DNA of 17,814 nucleotides. Source: an uncultured Fusobacterium sp. Lineage in GTDB: Bacteria > Fusobacteriota > Fusobacteriia > Fusobacteriales > Fusobacteriaceae. Position numbers and translations under genes: made by a program. Each line of letters begins with the position of its first letter. Position 1 is the stretch's first letter. Under the pieces are notes generated by a model. That model did not search any database and was not told the origin of the DNA. It was given only the letters and a program-made list of their open reading frames with translations. The DNA lies in assembly GCF_905200055.1 (NCBI RefSeq), contig NZ_CAJKIS010000046.1, positions 1-17,814 of the forward strand, in the 5' to 3' direction. This document shows, in pieces, positions 6,614-12,828 of this stretch.

Positions 6614-6643
6614 CGCTCTTTGTTGCTTTATATTTTTATCATC
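6579..6643 (-). ncRNA. Predicted ~65-nt antisense RNA (type I antitoxin candidate)
   Basis: The boundaries come from the promoter at 6650-6678, which places the 5' end near 6643, and the terminator ending near 6579. The first 19 nt are the complement of 6625-6643, a direct repeat of 6745-6763 inside the neighbouring peptide ORF (17 of 19 identical). The RNA can therefore pair in trans with that mRNA as two 9-bp helices around an A/A internal loop. The 3' hairpin loop carries CTGCCAAA, complementary to TTTGGCAG at 6837-6844 in the mRNA's terminator. It contains no ORF of note. By analogy with divergent pairs such as OhsC/shoB or IstR/tisB, it would block translation of the toxin. Existence and function are inferred. 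Confidence 0.65.
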
Positions 6644-6649
6644 AATTAA

Positions 6650-6678
6650 ATTATAGCATAGGTCTTTTTAGAAATCAA
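6650..6678 (-). promoter_or_regulatory. Promoter of the predicted antisense RNA
   Basis: On the minus strand, TTGATT (6673-6678) and TATAAT (6650-6655) are separated by 17 bp. It is stronger in overall match than the divergent promoter at 6679-6687, and its -35 lies next to that promoter's extended -10. Higher antitoxin than toxin transcription would fit a type I module. Confidence 0.7.
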
Positions 6679-6687
6679 TGTTATAAT
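6679..6687 (+). promoter_or_regulatory. Extended -10 promoter of the small hydrophobic peptide gene
   Basis: TGTTATAAT (6679-6687) is an extended -10 (TGn plus perfect TATAAT). No good -35 is visible at 16-18 bp. The predicted start is near 6694, giving a ~43-nt leader before GTG at 6737. Confidence 0.6.
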
Positions 6688-6694
6688 AGATTGC

Positions 6695-6729
6695 TCTTCT
6701 TTCTTGGCTGTTCATCTCGAGAAAGGAGG
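6695..6729 (+). promoter_or_regulatory. 5' leader stem that can hide the Shine-Dalgarno of the peptide ORF
   Basis: CTTCTTTCTT (6696-6705) can pair without mismatch with GAGAAAGGAG (6719-6728), using two G-U pairs, and one further G-U pair extends the helix outward (6695-6729). The loop is 6706-6718. The 3' strand is the core of the ribosome binding site. Leaders that mask the ribosome binding site are common in type I toxin mRNAs. Confidence 0.6.
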
Positions 6730-6736
6730 TGAATAA

Positions 6737-6805
6737 GTGAGAAAGCTTTATATAATTATCATCATGATAGCAATATTTTTATTACTATCTAAAAACTTAT
6801 ACTAA
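6737..6805 (+). CDS. 22-residue hydrophobic peptide (candidate type I toxin)
   Basis: The frame starts at GTG (6737-6739), four bases after a near-perfect Shine-Dalgarno (AAAGGAGGTGA, 6722-6732), and ends with TAA at 6803-6805. The peptide begins MRKLYIIII, has one uninterrupted hydrophobic core to about residue 17 (one membrane helix) and ends SKNLY. A basic start, a short aliphatic helix and a polar tail match the style of Ibs, ShoB or Fst-type toxins, without recognisable homology. Codons 3-9 (6745-6764) are the target of the divergent antisense RNA. A terminator follows 24 bases after the stop. The antisense RNA, the masked ribosome binding site and the complementary terminators together make a toxin-antitoxin role the best explanation. 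A plain small membrane peptide remains possible. Confidence 0.65.
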   Translation: MRKLYIIIIMIAIFLLLSKNLY

Positions 6806-6829
6806 TCTTTGTACAAAGCAGTTTTATGT

Positions 6830-6868
6830 GGAAGGATTTGGCAGATCCTCCTGCTTTTTTTATTTTTT
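6830..6868 (+). terminator. Terminator of the small hydrophobic peptide gene
   Basis: AGGAT (6833-6837) pairs with ATCCT (6845-6849), extended by GG/CC past one bulged A, with a 7-base loop TTGGCAG and then a T-rich tract from 6855. The loop is complementary to the antisense RNA's terminator loop. Pairing can extend through CCTC (6847-6850) with GAGG of the RNA if the stems open. Confidence 0.75.
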
Positions 6869-6895
6869 ATAAAAAATTTATTTATAATTTACAAA

Positions 6896-6930
6896 AGAGG
6901 GGATTCAAATTTTGAATCCCCTCTCTTTTT
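6896..6930. terminator. Terminator of pgi (bidirectional)
   Basis: The 14-base arms 6896-6909 and 6911-6924 are perfectly complementary, so the centre of the stem becomes the loop. On the minus strand the stem ends in TCTTTTG; on the plus strand it is followed by CTTTTT. It lies between the pgi stop (6940) and the convergent peptide gene. Confidence 0.8.
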
Positions 6931-6939
6931 ATTTAACAA

Positions 6940-8289
6940 TTATTTTTCTAATCTTTTATTTAAGATTTCAGCCTCTTTTTCATATCCTTTTTTACCTAAT
7001 AGAGCAAACATATTAGCTTTATATGATTCAACTCCTGGTTGATTAAATGGATTTACTCCAAGTAAGTATCCGCTGATTCCACATGCTTTTTCAAAGAAGT
7101 AGAATAGATATCCTAAGTTAAATGGAGTAGCTGAAGGAATTGTAACTGTAAGATTTGGAACTCCTCCATCAACGTGAGCTAATAGTGTTCCTTGAGCTGC
7201 TTTTTTATTTACAAAATCCATTCCTTTTCCAGCAAGATAGTTTAATCCATCAAGATCTGCTGCTTCCTCTTCAATTATAACATCAGCTTCAGGTTCTCCT
7301 ATAAGTACTGCTGTTTCAAACATTACTCTTCTTCCATCTTGAATATATTGTCCCATTGAGTGAAGATCAGTACTGAAGTCTGCTGCTGCTGGGAATAATC
7401 CTTTTTTATCTTTACCTTCTGATTCTCCAAATAGTTGTTTCCACCATTCTCCTAAATAATGTAATCTAGGTTCATAGTTAATTAACATCTCAATCTCTTT
7501 ACCTTTTCTATTTAAAATATTTCTAATAGCTGCATATTTATAGCAATCATTTTCTGCATATGGAGCTGTGTAATCATTTTGAGCTGCTCTTGCTCCTGCC
7601 ATAAGTTCATCTATATTTACACCACTACAAGCTATTGGTAAAAGTCCTACTGGAGTAAGAACTGAAAATCTTCCACCAACATCATCAGGGATAACAAAAG
7701 TTTCATATCCTTCTTCATCAGCTAATTTTTTTAATGCTCCTCTAGCTTTATCAGTTGTTGCATATATTCTTTCTTTTGCTACATCTTTTCCATATTTTGC
7801 TTCTATATGTTTCTTTAATACTCTAAATGCTATAGCTGGCTCAGTTGTTGTTCCTGATTTAGATATAACATTGATTGAGTAATCTTTTCCTTCTAATACA
7901 TCTAAAAGATGTTTTAAGTATGTACTTGAAATATTATTTCCTACATAGTAAATTTCAGGTGCTTTTCTTTGTTCTTTAGTTAAACTATTATAGAATGTGT
8001 GAGATAGGAAATCTATCGCAGCTCTTGCTCCTAAATATGATCCTCCAATTCCAATTACAACAAGTACATCTGAATCATTTTTAATTTTTTCTGCTGCTTT
8101 TTTAATTCTTTCAAACTCATCTTTATCATAGTTTGTAGGTAATTCTATCCAACCTAGATAATCATTTCCAGCTCCATTTTTTTCATTTAAAAACTTTTCT
8201 GCTACTGCAACTTGTTCCTTCATCATTTCTAGTTCTGCTTCACTAAAAAATTCTAGTGCCTTTGAATAATCAAATACTAATTTTTCCAT
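6940..8289 (-). CDS. pgi: Glucose-6-phosphate isomerase
   Basis: This 449-residue cytoplasmic enzyme interconverts glucose 6-phosphate and fructose 6-phosphate in glycolysis. The short bacterial PGI form is complete: VIGIGGSYLGAR (78-89), the phosphate-binding SKSGTTTE (143-150), the signature DVGGRFSVLTPVG (203-215), GESEGK with the catalytic Glu289, and VNPFNQPGVESYK near the end with catalytic Lys424. ATG at 8289 follows GGGAGGG. The SLH-protein gene ends 39 bases upstream with no terminator in between, so pgi may be transcribed from the 8824-8852 promoter. Confidence 0.96.
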   Translation of the reverse strand: MEKLVFDYSKALEFFSEAELEMMKEQVAVAEKFLNEKNGAGNDYLGWIELPTNYDKDEFERIKKAAEKIKNDSDVLVVIGIGGSYLGARAAIDFLSHTFYNSLTKEQRKAPEIYYVGNNISSTYLKHLLDVLEGKDYSINVISKSGTTTEPAIAFRVLKKHIEAKYGKDVAKERIYATTDKARGALKKLADEEGYETFVIPDDVGGRFSVLTPVGLLPIACSGVNIDELMAGARAAQNDYTAPYAENDCYKYAAIRNILNRKGKEIEMLINYEPRLHYLGEWWKQLFGESEGKDKKGLFPAAADFSTDLHSMGQYIQDGRRVMFETAVLIGEPEADVIIEEEAADLDGLNYLAGKGMDFVNKKAAQGTLLAHVDGGVPNLTVTIPSATPFNLGYLFYFFEKACGISGYLLGVNPFNQPGVESYKANMFALLGKKGYEKEAEILNKRLEK

Positions 8290-8328
8290 TATAAATTCCC
8301 TCCCTGATTTTTTTATAAATAAAAAATA

Positions 8329-8784
8329 TTAGATTTTTTCCTCTAATTTTTCTACTCTTTTCAAAAGTTGATCTATAATTTTTTCATTTTCGTCTATTCT
8401 TTTTCTCAAAAGTTCAACAGTTTCATTAATATTCTCAATTTTAGCATTATATGTTTTTGTATCAAATCCTATCTTATTAAGCTCCTTTGAAAATTCAAGT
8501 ATCAAAGCTTGAAGTATATCTAAATCTTCCTTATTAGCTTTTTCTAAATCTATAGTATTTAAAGCTTGGGAAAGACTATAGGCAAAATCATATCTTGCTA
8601 GAGGTTCATTTCCATTAAATTTATAGGTATTTTCTTTTATTATACCTCTATTAACAAGATTCTCTATAGAAGAATATGCCCAGTGTTCTTTACTTACATC
8701 TTCATAGTTTAATTGAGAATAAGATAAGTTAAAACTTATAAAAACTCCTATTAATATAACTTTAAAAATCTTTATTTTATTCAC
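8329..8784 (-). CDS. Secreted SLH-domain protein with C-terminal coiled coil
   Basis: This 151-residue protein, counted from GTG at 8784, has a signal peptide (1-23, likely cut after SYS). One S-layer-homology domain follows (about 27-75: YEDVSKEHWAY, IENLVNRGII, EPLARYDFAYSL), and then a long helix with heptad spacing (about 110-151) ending in KRVEKLEEKI. SLH domains bind peptidoglycan-linked polymers, so in a diderm it is probably a periplasmic envelope protein, perhaps bridging wall and outer membrane through partners. It has no C-terminal membrane segment or beta-barrel. The frame is open to 8835, but the gene's own promoter -10 lies at 8824-8829 inside that extension, and GTG at 8784 has AGGTG eight bases upstream. 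Confidence 0.75.
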   Translation of the reverse strand: MNKIKIFKVILIGVFISFNLSYSQLNYEDVSKEHWAYSSIENLVNRGIIKENTYKFNGNEPLARYDFAYSLSQALNTIDLEKANKEDLDILQALILEFSKELNKIGFDTKTYNAKIENINETVELLRKRIDENEKIIDQLLKRVEKLEEKI

Positions 8785-8823
8785 CTCTTTTGCACCTATA
8801 TTTTCTGCCAAACTCTTTTCATT

Positions 8824-8852
8824 AGTATACCACAATGAAAAATTTGTATCAA
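8824..8852 (-). promoter_or_regulatory. Promoter of the SLH-protein gene (and perhaps pgi)
   Basis: On the minus strand, TTGATA (8847-8852) and TATACT (8824-8829) have a 17-bp spacer, with TGG before the -10 (extended form). The predicted start near 8817 gives a ~33-nt leader before GTG at 8784. Confidence 0.7.
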
Positions 8853-8974
8853 TGAAAACATGATTTTTCTTTATTTTTTAATTTATCAACTAAATTTTTC
8901 AAAATACTATTTTTATTAATATGTATATTAACAAAAATAAATTCTCCTATTCCACAAATTATTTTTATTTTTTA

Positions 8975-9003
8975 TTGACAAACTAATTTTTTTTTGATAT
9001 CAT
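8975..9003 (+). promoter_or_regulatory. tRNA-Gln promoter
   Basis: A perfect TTGACA (8975-8980) and TATCAT (8998-9003) are separated by 17 bp. The predicted start near 9010 is five bases before the mature tRNA. Confidence 0.85.
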
Positions 9004-9014
9004 AGTCATGTTGT

Positions 9015-9089
9015 TGGGCTGTCGCCAAGCGGTAAGGCAACGGACTTTGACTCCGTCATGCGCTGGTTCGAATCCAGCCAGCCCAGCCA
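9015..9089 (+). tRNA. tRNA-Gln (anticodon UUG)
   Basis: A complete cloverleaf of 75 nt with encoded CCA. The acceptor TGGGCTG (9015-9021) pairs with CAGCCCA (9079-9085), the anticodon stem is ACGGA/TCCGT with loop CTTTGAC (anticodon TTG), and the T-arm is GCTGG/CCAGC (9062-9078) with TTCGAAT. The discriminator is G9086 and CCA is 9087-9089. It is a single-gene transcript with its own promoter and terminator. Confidence 0.97.
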
Positions 9090-9103
9090 CTTAATTGAGA
9101 TTG

Positions 9104-9131
9104 AAACTGTCTAAAAAGACAGTTTTTTTAT
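9104..9131 (+). terminator. tRNA-Gln terminator
   Basis: AAACTGTC (9104-9111) and GACAGTTT (9118-9125) form an 8-bp stem with a 6-base loop, followed by T residues. Confidence 0.9.
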
Positions 9132-9151
9132 TTTTTGTAACTTTTTCTCTA

Positions 9152-9160
9152 TGGTATAAT
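9152..9160 (+). promoter_or_regulatory. Extended -10 promoter of the LUD-domain gene
   Basis: TGGTATAAT (9152-9160) is an extended -10 with a perfect hexamer. No good -35 lies at 17 bp (TTGTAA at 9135 is only 14 bp away). It gives a short leader before ATG at 9196. Confidence 0.55.
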
Positions 9161-9195
9161 AAAATATATCTTAGATATTATATGAGGTGAGTTTT

Positions 9196-9831
9196 ATGGA
9201 TATAATAAAAAAAAGAAATATATTATTAGGAGAACAAGTAATCAAAAATTTAAAATCTAGAAATATAGATGCCTATTTTGCTCAAGATAAAGAGGAAGCT
9301 CTAAAAAAAGCTTTAGAAATTATCCCTCAAGAAAGTTCTGTTAGTTGGGGTGGATCAATTTCAATAGAAAGTATCGGATTAAAAGAGGTTGTTAAAAAGG
9401 GAAATTATAAAGTTTTAGATAGAGAAAAAGCTACTACTTTAGAAGAAAAACATGAAATTATGCATCAAGCTCTATCTAGTGATTTTTTCTTAACAAGCTG
9501 TAATGCTATATCTGAAGAGGGAATCCTTGTAAATATTGATGGTATTGCCAATAGATTAGCAGCTATCTGCTATGGACCTAAACATGTTTTAATGATAGTT
9601 GGAATAAATAAAGTTGTTAAAAGTGTAGAAGATGCTATATCTCGTGCTAGAAATATTGCTGCTCCTATCAATGCTCAAAGATTTGACATTGACACTCCTT
9701 GTAAAAAAACAGGTTGTTGCTATGATTGTAAATCCCCAGACACTATATGTTGTCAACTTCTTATCACTCGTTATAGTAAAATAAAAGGTAGAATTATTCT
9801 TATTTTAGTAGATGATAATATAGGATATTAA
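9196..9831 (+). CDS. LUD-domain protein (LutC/YkgG-like, lactate utilization family)
   Basis: This 211-residue protein matches the single-domain LUD (DUF162) group related to LutC. Landmarks are SVSWGGSISIE (about 48-58), TSCNAISEEGILVNIDG (about 100-116), NRLAAICYGPKHV and the end KGRIILILVDDNIGY. A cysteine-rich segment (Cys169, 174, 175, 178, 185, 186) precedes the C-terminus and may bind metal or Fe-S, which is inference. No lutA or lutB lies nearby, so a role in lactate oxidation is not supported by context. I chose ATG at 9196 with GAGGTGAG (9184-9191) as ribosome binding site; an in-frame GTG at 9187 lies within that site. It is monocistronic. Confidence 0.85.
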   Translation: MDIIKKRNILLGEQVIKNLKSRNIDAYFAQDKEEALKKALEIIPQESSVSWGGSISIESIGLKEVVKKGNYKVLDREKATTLEEKHEIMHQALSSDFFLTSCNAISEEGILVNIDGIANRLAAICYGPKHVLMIVGINKVVKSVEDAISRARNIAAPINAQRFDIDTPCKKTGCCYDCKSPDTICCQLLITRYSKIKGRIILILVDDNIGY

Positions 9832-9835
9832 AAAT

Positions 9836-9875
9836 AAAAAAACTGGTAAATTCTTAAAATCTACCAGTTTTTTTA
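9836..9875. terminator. Bidirectional terminator between convergent genes
   Basis: AAAAACTGGTA (ending 9848) pairs with TACCAGTTTTT (from 9862), with T-runs on both strands. It serves the LUD gene and the convergent flavoprotein gene ending at 9920. Confidence 0.85.
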
Positions 9876-9919
9876 TATGTATATATACAATAATATTTTT
9901 TCTAATTATATCTCTTTTT

Positions 9920-10456
9920 CTATAATTTTTGTCCTATCTCTTTTAACTCTCTCATCAATCCAACTTGTTTTTCAACATCTCCTATCAATCCAGCTGAGAT
10001 AGGTTTATATACTTCAAATTCCCAACCTAAATACTCACATATACAATCAAATTGCCCTTTTATCAATTTATATTGCTCTCCTGATAGTTCATCAGCCCCA
10101 ACTGCAACTACACCAATTTTCTTTTTAAGTTGTGATAAAGTAGAGTTTTTCATATAGATTCTGTCTATTAAAGTTTTAGTTTGAGAAGATATTCCCCACC
10201 AATAAACTGGAGATCCAAAAATTACCATATCAGCTTCAACTATTTTTTCAACTAATCCTACTGCATCATCTTTTATCACACAAATACCAGTTCTTTTACA
10301 ACCATCACAACCTAAACAACCAGCTATTTTAAAATCTGTAATATCTATAAATTCAACACTATTGTTATTTAGATCTATCCCCTTTTCTATCTGTTTTAAA
10401 GCTGTTCTAGTATTTCCTTTTTTTCTTGCACTTCCATTTAAAATTAAAATTTTCAT
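9920..10456 (-). CDS. Flavodoxin-fold NAD(P)H/FMN oxidoreductase with Isf-like cysteine cluster
   Basis: This 178-residue cytoplasmic flavoprotein belongs to the NADPH-dependent FMN reductase/iron-sulfur flavoprotein family. The N-terminal ILNGSARKKGNT (5-16) is the FMN phosphate loop. Residues 47-59 carry cysteines at 47, 50, 53 and 59 (C-x2-C-x2-C-x5-C), matching the compact motif that binds a 4Fe-4S cluster in archaeal Isf proteins. FGSPVYWWGISSQTKTLIDR (about 79-98) is the second FMN-contact segment. It may carry electrons or reduce quinones or oxidants; the partner is unknown. ATG at 10456 follows AGGAG. It lies downstream of spoVG across an imperfect terminator, so partial readthrough is possible. 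Confidence 0.82.
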   Translation of the reverse strand: MKILILNGSARKKGNTRTALKQIEKGIDLNNNSVEFIDITDFKIAGCLGCDGCKRTGICVIKDDAVGLVEKIVEADMVIFGSPVYWWGISSQTKTLIDRIYMKNSTLSQLKKKIGVVAVGADELSGEQYKLIKGQFDCICEYLGWEFEVYKPISAGLIGDVEKQVGLMRELKEIGQKL

Positions 10457-10484
10457 CTATTTACTCCTTTTATAAAATCACAAA

Positions 10485-10511
10485 ATAACCTGAAGTATTC
10501 CTTCAGGTTAT
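10485..10511 (-). terminator. Probable terminator after spoVG (weak U-run)
   Basis: ATAACCTGAAG (10485-10495) and CTTCAGGTTAT (10501-10511) form an 11-bp perfect stem with a 5-base loop. On the minus strand the following bases are TTTGTGATTTT, an interrupted U-run, so termination may be partial and let the flavoprotein gene be expressed. Confidence 0.65.
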
Positions 10512-10538
10512 CTTTAAAATTATTTATTATCTTATCTC

Positions 10539-10835
10539 TTATTCAGCTTTTGGTTCTTCAGCTACTTCTTCAGAAAAATCCATTTCATTATATTTAGCTA
10601 TAACTGAATCTGTTATCTCTTTTCTTAATTCAGGTGTGATAGGATGAGCTATATCTTTATACTCTCCATCAGGCATTTTTCTCGATGGCATAGCAACAAA
10701 CATTCCCTTTTGACCATCTATTATTTTTAGACCGTGAATAACAAAACATTCATCAAAAGTAACATCAGCATAAGCCTTTAATTTTAATTCATTCTCATTT
10801 TTCACTGCTCTTAGTCTAACATCTGTAATTTTCAT
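10539..10835 (-). CDS. spoVG: SpoVG family RNA/DNA-binding regulator
   Basis: This 98-residue protein matches SpoVG over nearly its whole length: ITDVRLR near the N-terminus, GLKIIDGQKGMFVAMPSR (about 35-52), then AHPITPELRKEI and a short acidic tail. In non-sporulating bacteria SpoVG acts as a nucleic-acid-binding post-transcriptional or global regulator; the name does not imply sporulation here. ATG at 10835 follows AGGTG. It is the last gene of the mfd-mazG-rqcP-ispE-spoVG run, 31 bases after ispE, and a hairpin follows. Confidence 0.95.
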   Translation of the reverse strand: MKITDVRLRAVKNENELKLKAYADVTFDECFVIHGLKIIDGQKGMFVAMPSRKMPDGEYKDIAHPITPELRKEITDSVIAKYNEMDFSEEVAEEPKAE

Positions 10836-10866
10836 ATTAATGCACCTTCCCTGTTTTTAGTATTAT

Positions 10867-11724
10867 CTATAAAGAACTGCAAAGATAGACTTCACAGCTA
10901 TTTAAGTACTCTTTTATTCTTGTAACAGCTTCTTCTGATTCTTCTTGAGTAACAAAAGTATAGTATGCACTTCCACTTCCTGACATAAAAAATTTCATAT
11001 TTAATTCTGCCAATTTTTTTCTAAATTCAATTATATTTTCATCTTCTAATAGCAATCCTTGCTCTAGATGATTTTCTATATTATCTTCAACTATATCCAC
11101 TCTATTATCTTTTAATCCAAATATGATTTTATCAATATTTGCATCTCTTTTATTATTGAGCATAGACATATTTTTATAAGCTTTTCCTGTTGAAACTCCA
11201 AATTGTGGCTTTATTAAAATTATAGAATTTTTTAAATTATTCTCTATAATCTCAATATCTTCCCCTATCCCTCTAACTCTTGCAGATTTATTAATCAAGA
11301 AAAATGGAATATCAGCTCCAACACTTTTCCCTATCTCAATCAATCTTTCTTGTGAGAAAAAATTTCCATGAAACTCATTTAAAAGTTTCAATAAAAATGC
11401 TCCATTTGAGCTTCCCCCTCCAAGTCCAGCTTGATGAGGTATAATTTTTTCAAGATACAAAGATATTTTTCTTTTAGAAAGTCCACTTTCACTATAAAAT
11501 TTATCATAGATTTTCCATAAAATATTATCTTCATTTATAGGAATATCAGCTTTATTTGTTTTTATTTCAAGAGTTCCTGTAATATCTTCTATTTCACCAG
11601 TTATTCTATCACTTAAACTAATTGGCACCATAATCATATCCAAAAGATGATACCCATTAGGAAGAACTCCAGTTACATTTAGACCTATATTTATTTTTCC
11701 ATTAGAATTTAACGAAAATTTCAC
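10867..11724 (-). CDS. ispE: 4-diphosphocytidyl-2-C-methyl-D-erythritol kinase
   Basis: This 285-residue GHMP kinase carries out the ATP-dependent step of the non-mevalonate (MEP) isoprenoid pathway. GKINIGLNVTG holds Lys10, the glycine-rich ATP loop is PHQAGLGGGSSNGAF (96-110), Asp138 in SVGADIPFF matches the catalytic Asp of E. coli IspE, and MSGSGSAYY is the C-terminal GHMP motif. Translation starts at GTG (11722-11724), whose G is the last base of the rqcP TAG stop (TAGTG). Its AGGAGG lies inside the rqcP coding end, so translation is probably coupled. Confidence 0.93.
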   Translation of the reverse strand: MKFSLNSNGKINIGLNVTGVLPNGYHLLDMIMVPISLSDRITGEIEDITGTLEIKTNKADIPINEDNILWKIYDKFYSESGLSKRKISLYLEKIIPHQAGLGGGSSNGAFLLKLLNEFHGNFFSQERLIEIGKSVGADIPFFLINKSARVRGIGEDIEIIENNLKNSIILIKPQFGVSTGKAYKNMSMLNNKRDANIDKIIFGLKDNRVDIVEDNIENHLEQGLLLEDENIIEFRKKLAELNMKFFMSGSGSAYYTFVTQEESEEAVTRIKEYLNSCEVYLCSSL

Positions 11725-12014
11725 TAAAAAATATCCTCCTCACTATCTATATCAATTTCTATTCCTCTACTTTCTAAAACTTTTATCAAGTCAGAAGTTT
11801 TCTCCTTAGCTACATTTCCAGTAGGTACTTCCATTATCTCAAATTTAAAGTACTTATTAAAATATTCTAACTCTAAAATTTGTCCTACCTTTACTTCTGT
11901 TCCAGCCTTAGCTACCTTTCCATTTAGCTTAGCTTTTCCACCATCTACAACTATCTTTGCAATAGGTCTTCTCTTAATTATTCTACTTACTTTTAAAAAT
12001 TTATCCAATCTCAT
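11724..12014 (-). CDS. rqcP: S4-domain RNA-binding protein, RqcP/YabO (Hsp15-like)
   Basis: This 96-residue protein has an N-terminal S4 domain (1-60: RLDKFLKVSRIIKRRPIAK, then GGKAKLNGKVAKAG and VGQILELEY) and an acidic C-terminus. In Bacillus the equivalent YabO (RqcP) works with RqcH in ribosome-associated quality control, adding C-terminal alanine tails to stalled chains on the 50S subunit. Its place between mazG and ispE close to mfd reproduces the Bacillus neighbourhood, which favours RqcP over Hsp15 or RluB-type relatives. ATG at 12014 has GGGAGGAG upstream; its stop overlaps the ispE start by one base. Confidence 0.85.
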   Translation of the reverse strand: MRLDKFLKVSRIIKRRPIAKIVVDGGKAKLNGKVAKAGTEVKVGQILELEYFNKYFKFEIMEVPTGNVAKEKTSDLIKVLESRGIEIDIDSEEDIF

Positions 12015-12063
12015 GATTTAGACTACTCCTCCCGTCTTATTAACTATATATACTATATTTTTT

Positions 12064-12828
12064 TTATATGTCAACCCTGTTTTTAGCCTCATTCCAAAAT
12101 TTTTCCATTTCCTCTAGAGAGGCTTTCTCTATATCACATCTCTCTTCTACGTATCTAAACCTCTTATCAAACTTCTTTATAGTTTGCTCTAATGCATCAG
12201 TTGAGTTAACTTTTAAAAATCTTGAAAGATTAACTATAGCAAATAAAAGATCCCCTAACTCCTCTTTTGTATTTTCTAAATCTTTTTTCTCCATAGCCTC
12301 TTTTAATTCTCCAAGTTCCTCTTCAACTTTTCCCATTACATCAGCTATATTATCCCAATCAAATCCAACTTTTGCTGCTTTCTTCTGAATTTTTTCAGCC
12401 TTTGCTAAAGCTGGTAAATATATAGGTACTCCATCTAATGCTGATTTTCTATTTTCATGTTCCTTTTCGCTTTTTTTAATCTCTTCCCAATTAACTAAAA
12501 CTTCATCTGAAGTTATTCCACTATCTTTCTCTTTAAAAACATGGGGATGTCTCCTAATCATCTTCTCATTTATTCCCCTAGCTACATCTTCAATATTGAA
12601 TTTTCCTTCATCTTCACAGATATCAGCTTGAAAAACAACATTCATTAGAAGATCTCCAAGTTCCCCTTTTAATTCATCTCCACCTTTGTCCATAGCCTCT
12701 AAAACTTCACAAGTTTCCTCCATCAAACAAGGCTTTAAAGTCTCAAGAGTTTGTTCTCTATCCCAAGGACAACCTCCTTCACCTCTCAAAATCTTTATTA
12801 TTTCCACAAGTCTATCAAATTCTTTCAT
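12064..12828 (-). CDS. mazG: Nucleoside triphosphate pyrophosphohydrolase MazG
   Basis: This 254-residue all-alpha NTP pyrophosphohydrolase hydrolyses non-canonical or excess NTPs to NMP and pyrophosphate. Two MazG domains are visible: the first with GGCPWDREQT (18-27), LMEETCEVLEA (Glu37, Glu38, Glu41) and ELGDLL (Glu56, Asp59), the second near 165-210 with EEELGELKEAM and EELGDLLFAIVN. The length is usual for two-domain MazG. The ATG overlaps the mfd TAA stop by one base (TAATG), which indicates translational coupling. Confidence 0.95.
   Translation of the reverse strand: MKEFDRLVEIIKILRGEGGCPWDREQTLETLKPCLMEETCEVLEAMDKGGDELKGELGDLLMNVVFQADICEDEGKFNIEDVARGINEKMIRRHPHVFKEKDSGITSDEVLVNWEEIKKSEKEHENRKSALDGVPIYLPALAKAEKIQKKAAKVGFDWDNIADVMGKVEEELGELKEAMEKKDLENTKEELGDLLFAIVNLSRFLKVNSTDALEQTIKKFDKRFRYVEERCDIEKASLEEMEKFWNEAKNRVDI

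Noticed and set aside
6809..7042. Plus-strand frame spanning the peptide-gene terminator, the pgi terminator and the 3' end of pgi
   Set aside because: It crosses two terminators and lies antisense to the conserved pgi end, with no ribosome binding site.
8785..8835. N-terminal extension of the SLH protein frame by 17 codons
   Set aside because: The gene's own -10 (8824-8829) lies inside it, no ribosome binding site precedes it, and GTG at 8784 has a good site and begins a clean signal peptide.
9187..9195. GTG at 9187 as start of the LUD-domain gene
   Set aside because: This GTG is part of the GAGGTGAG ribosome binding site for ATG at 9196.
12068..12388. Open frame on the plus strand across mazG
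   Set aside because: Antisense shadow of a well-supported gene, with no ribosome binding site or recognisable product. The same applies to other opposite-strand frames over phoA, the M18 gene, pgi, mfd and the substrate-binding protein gene.
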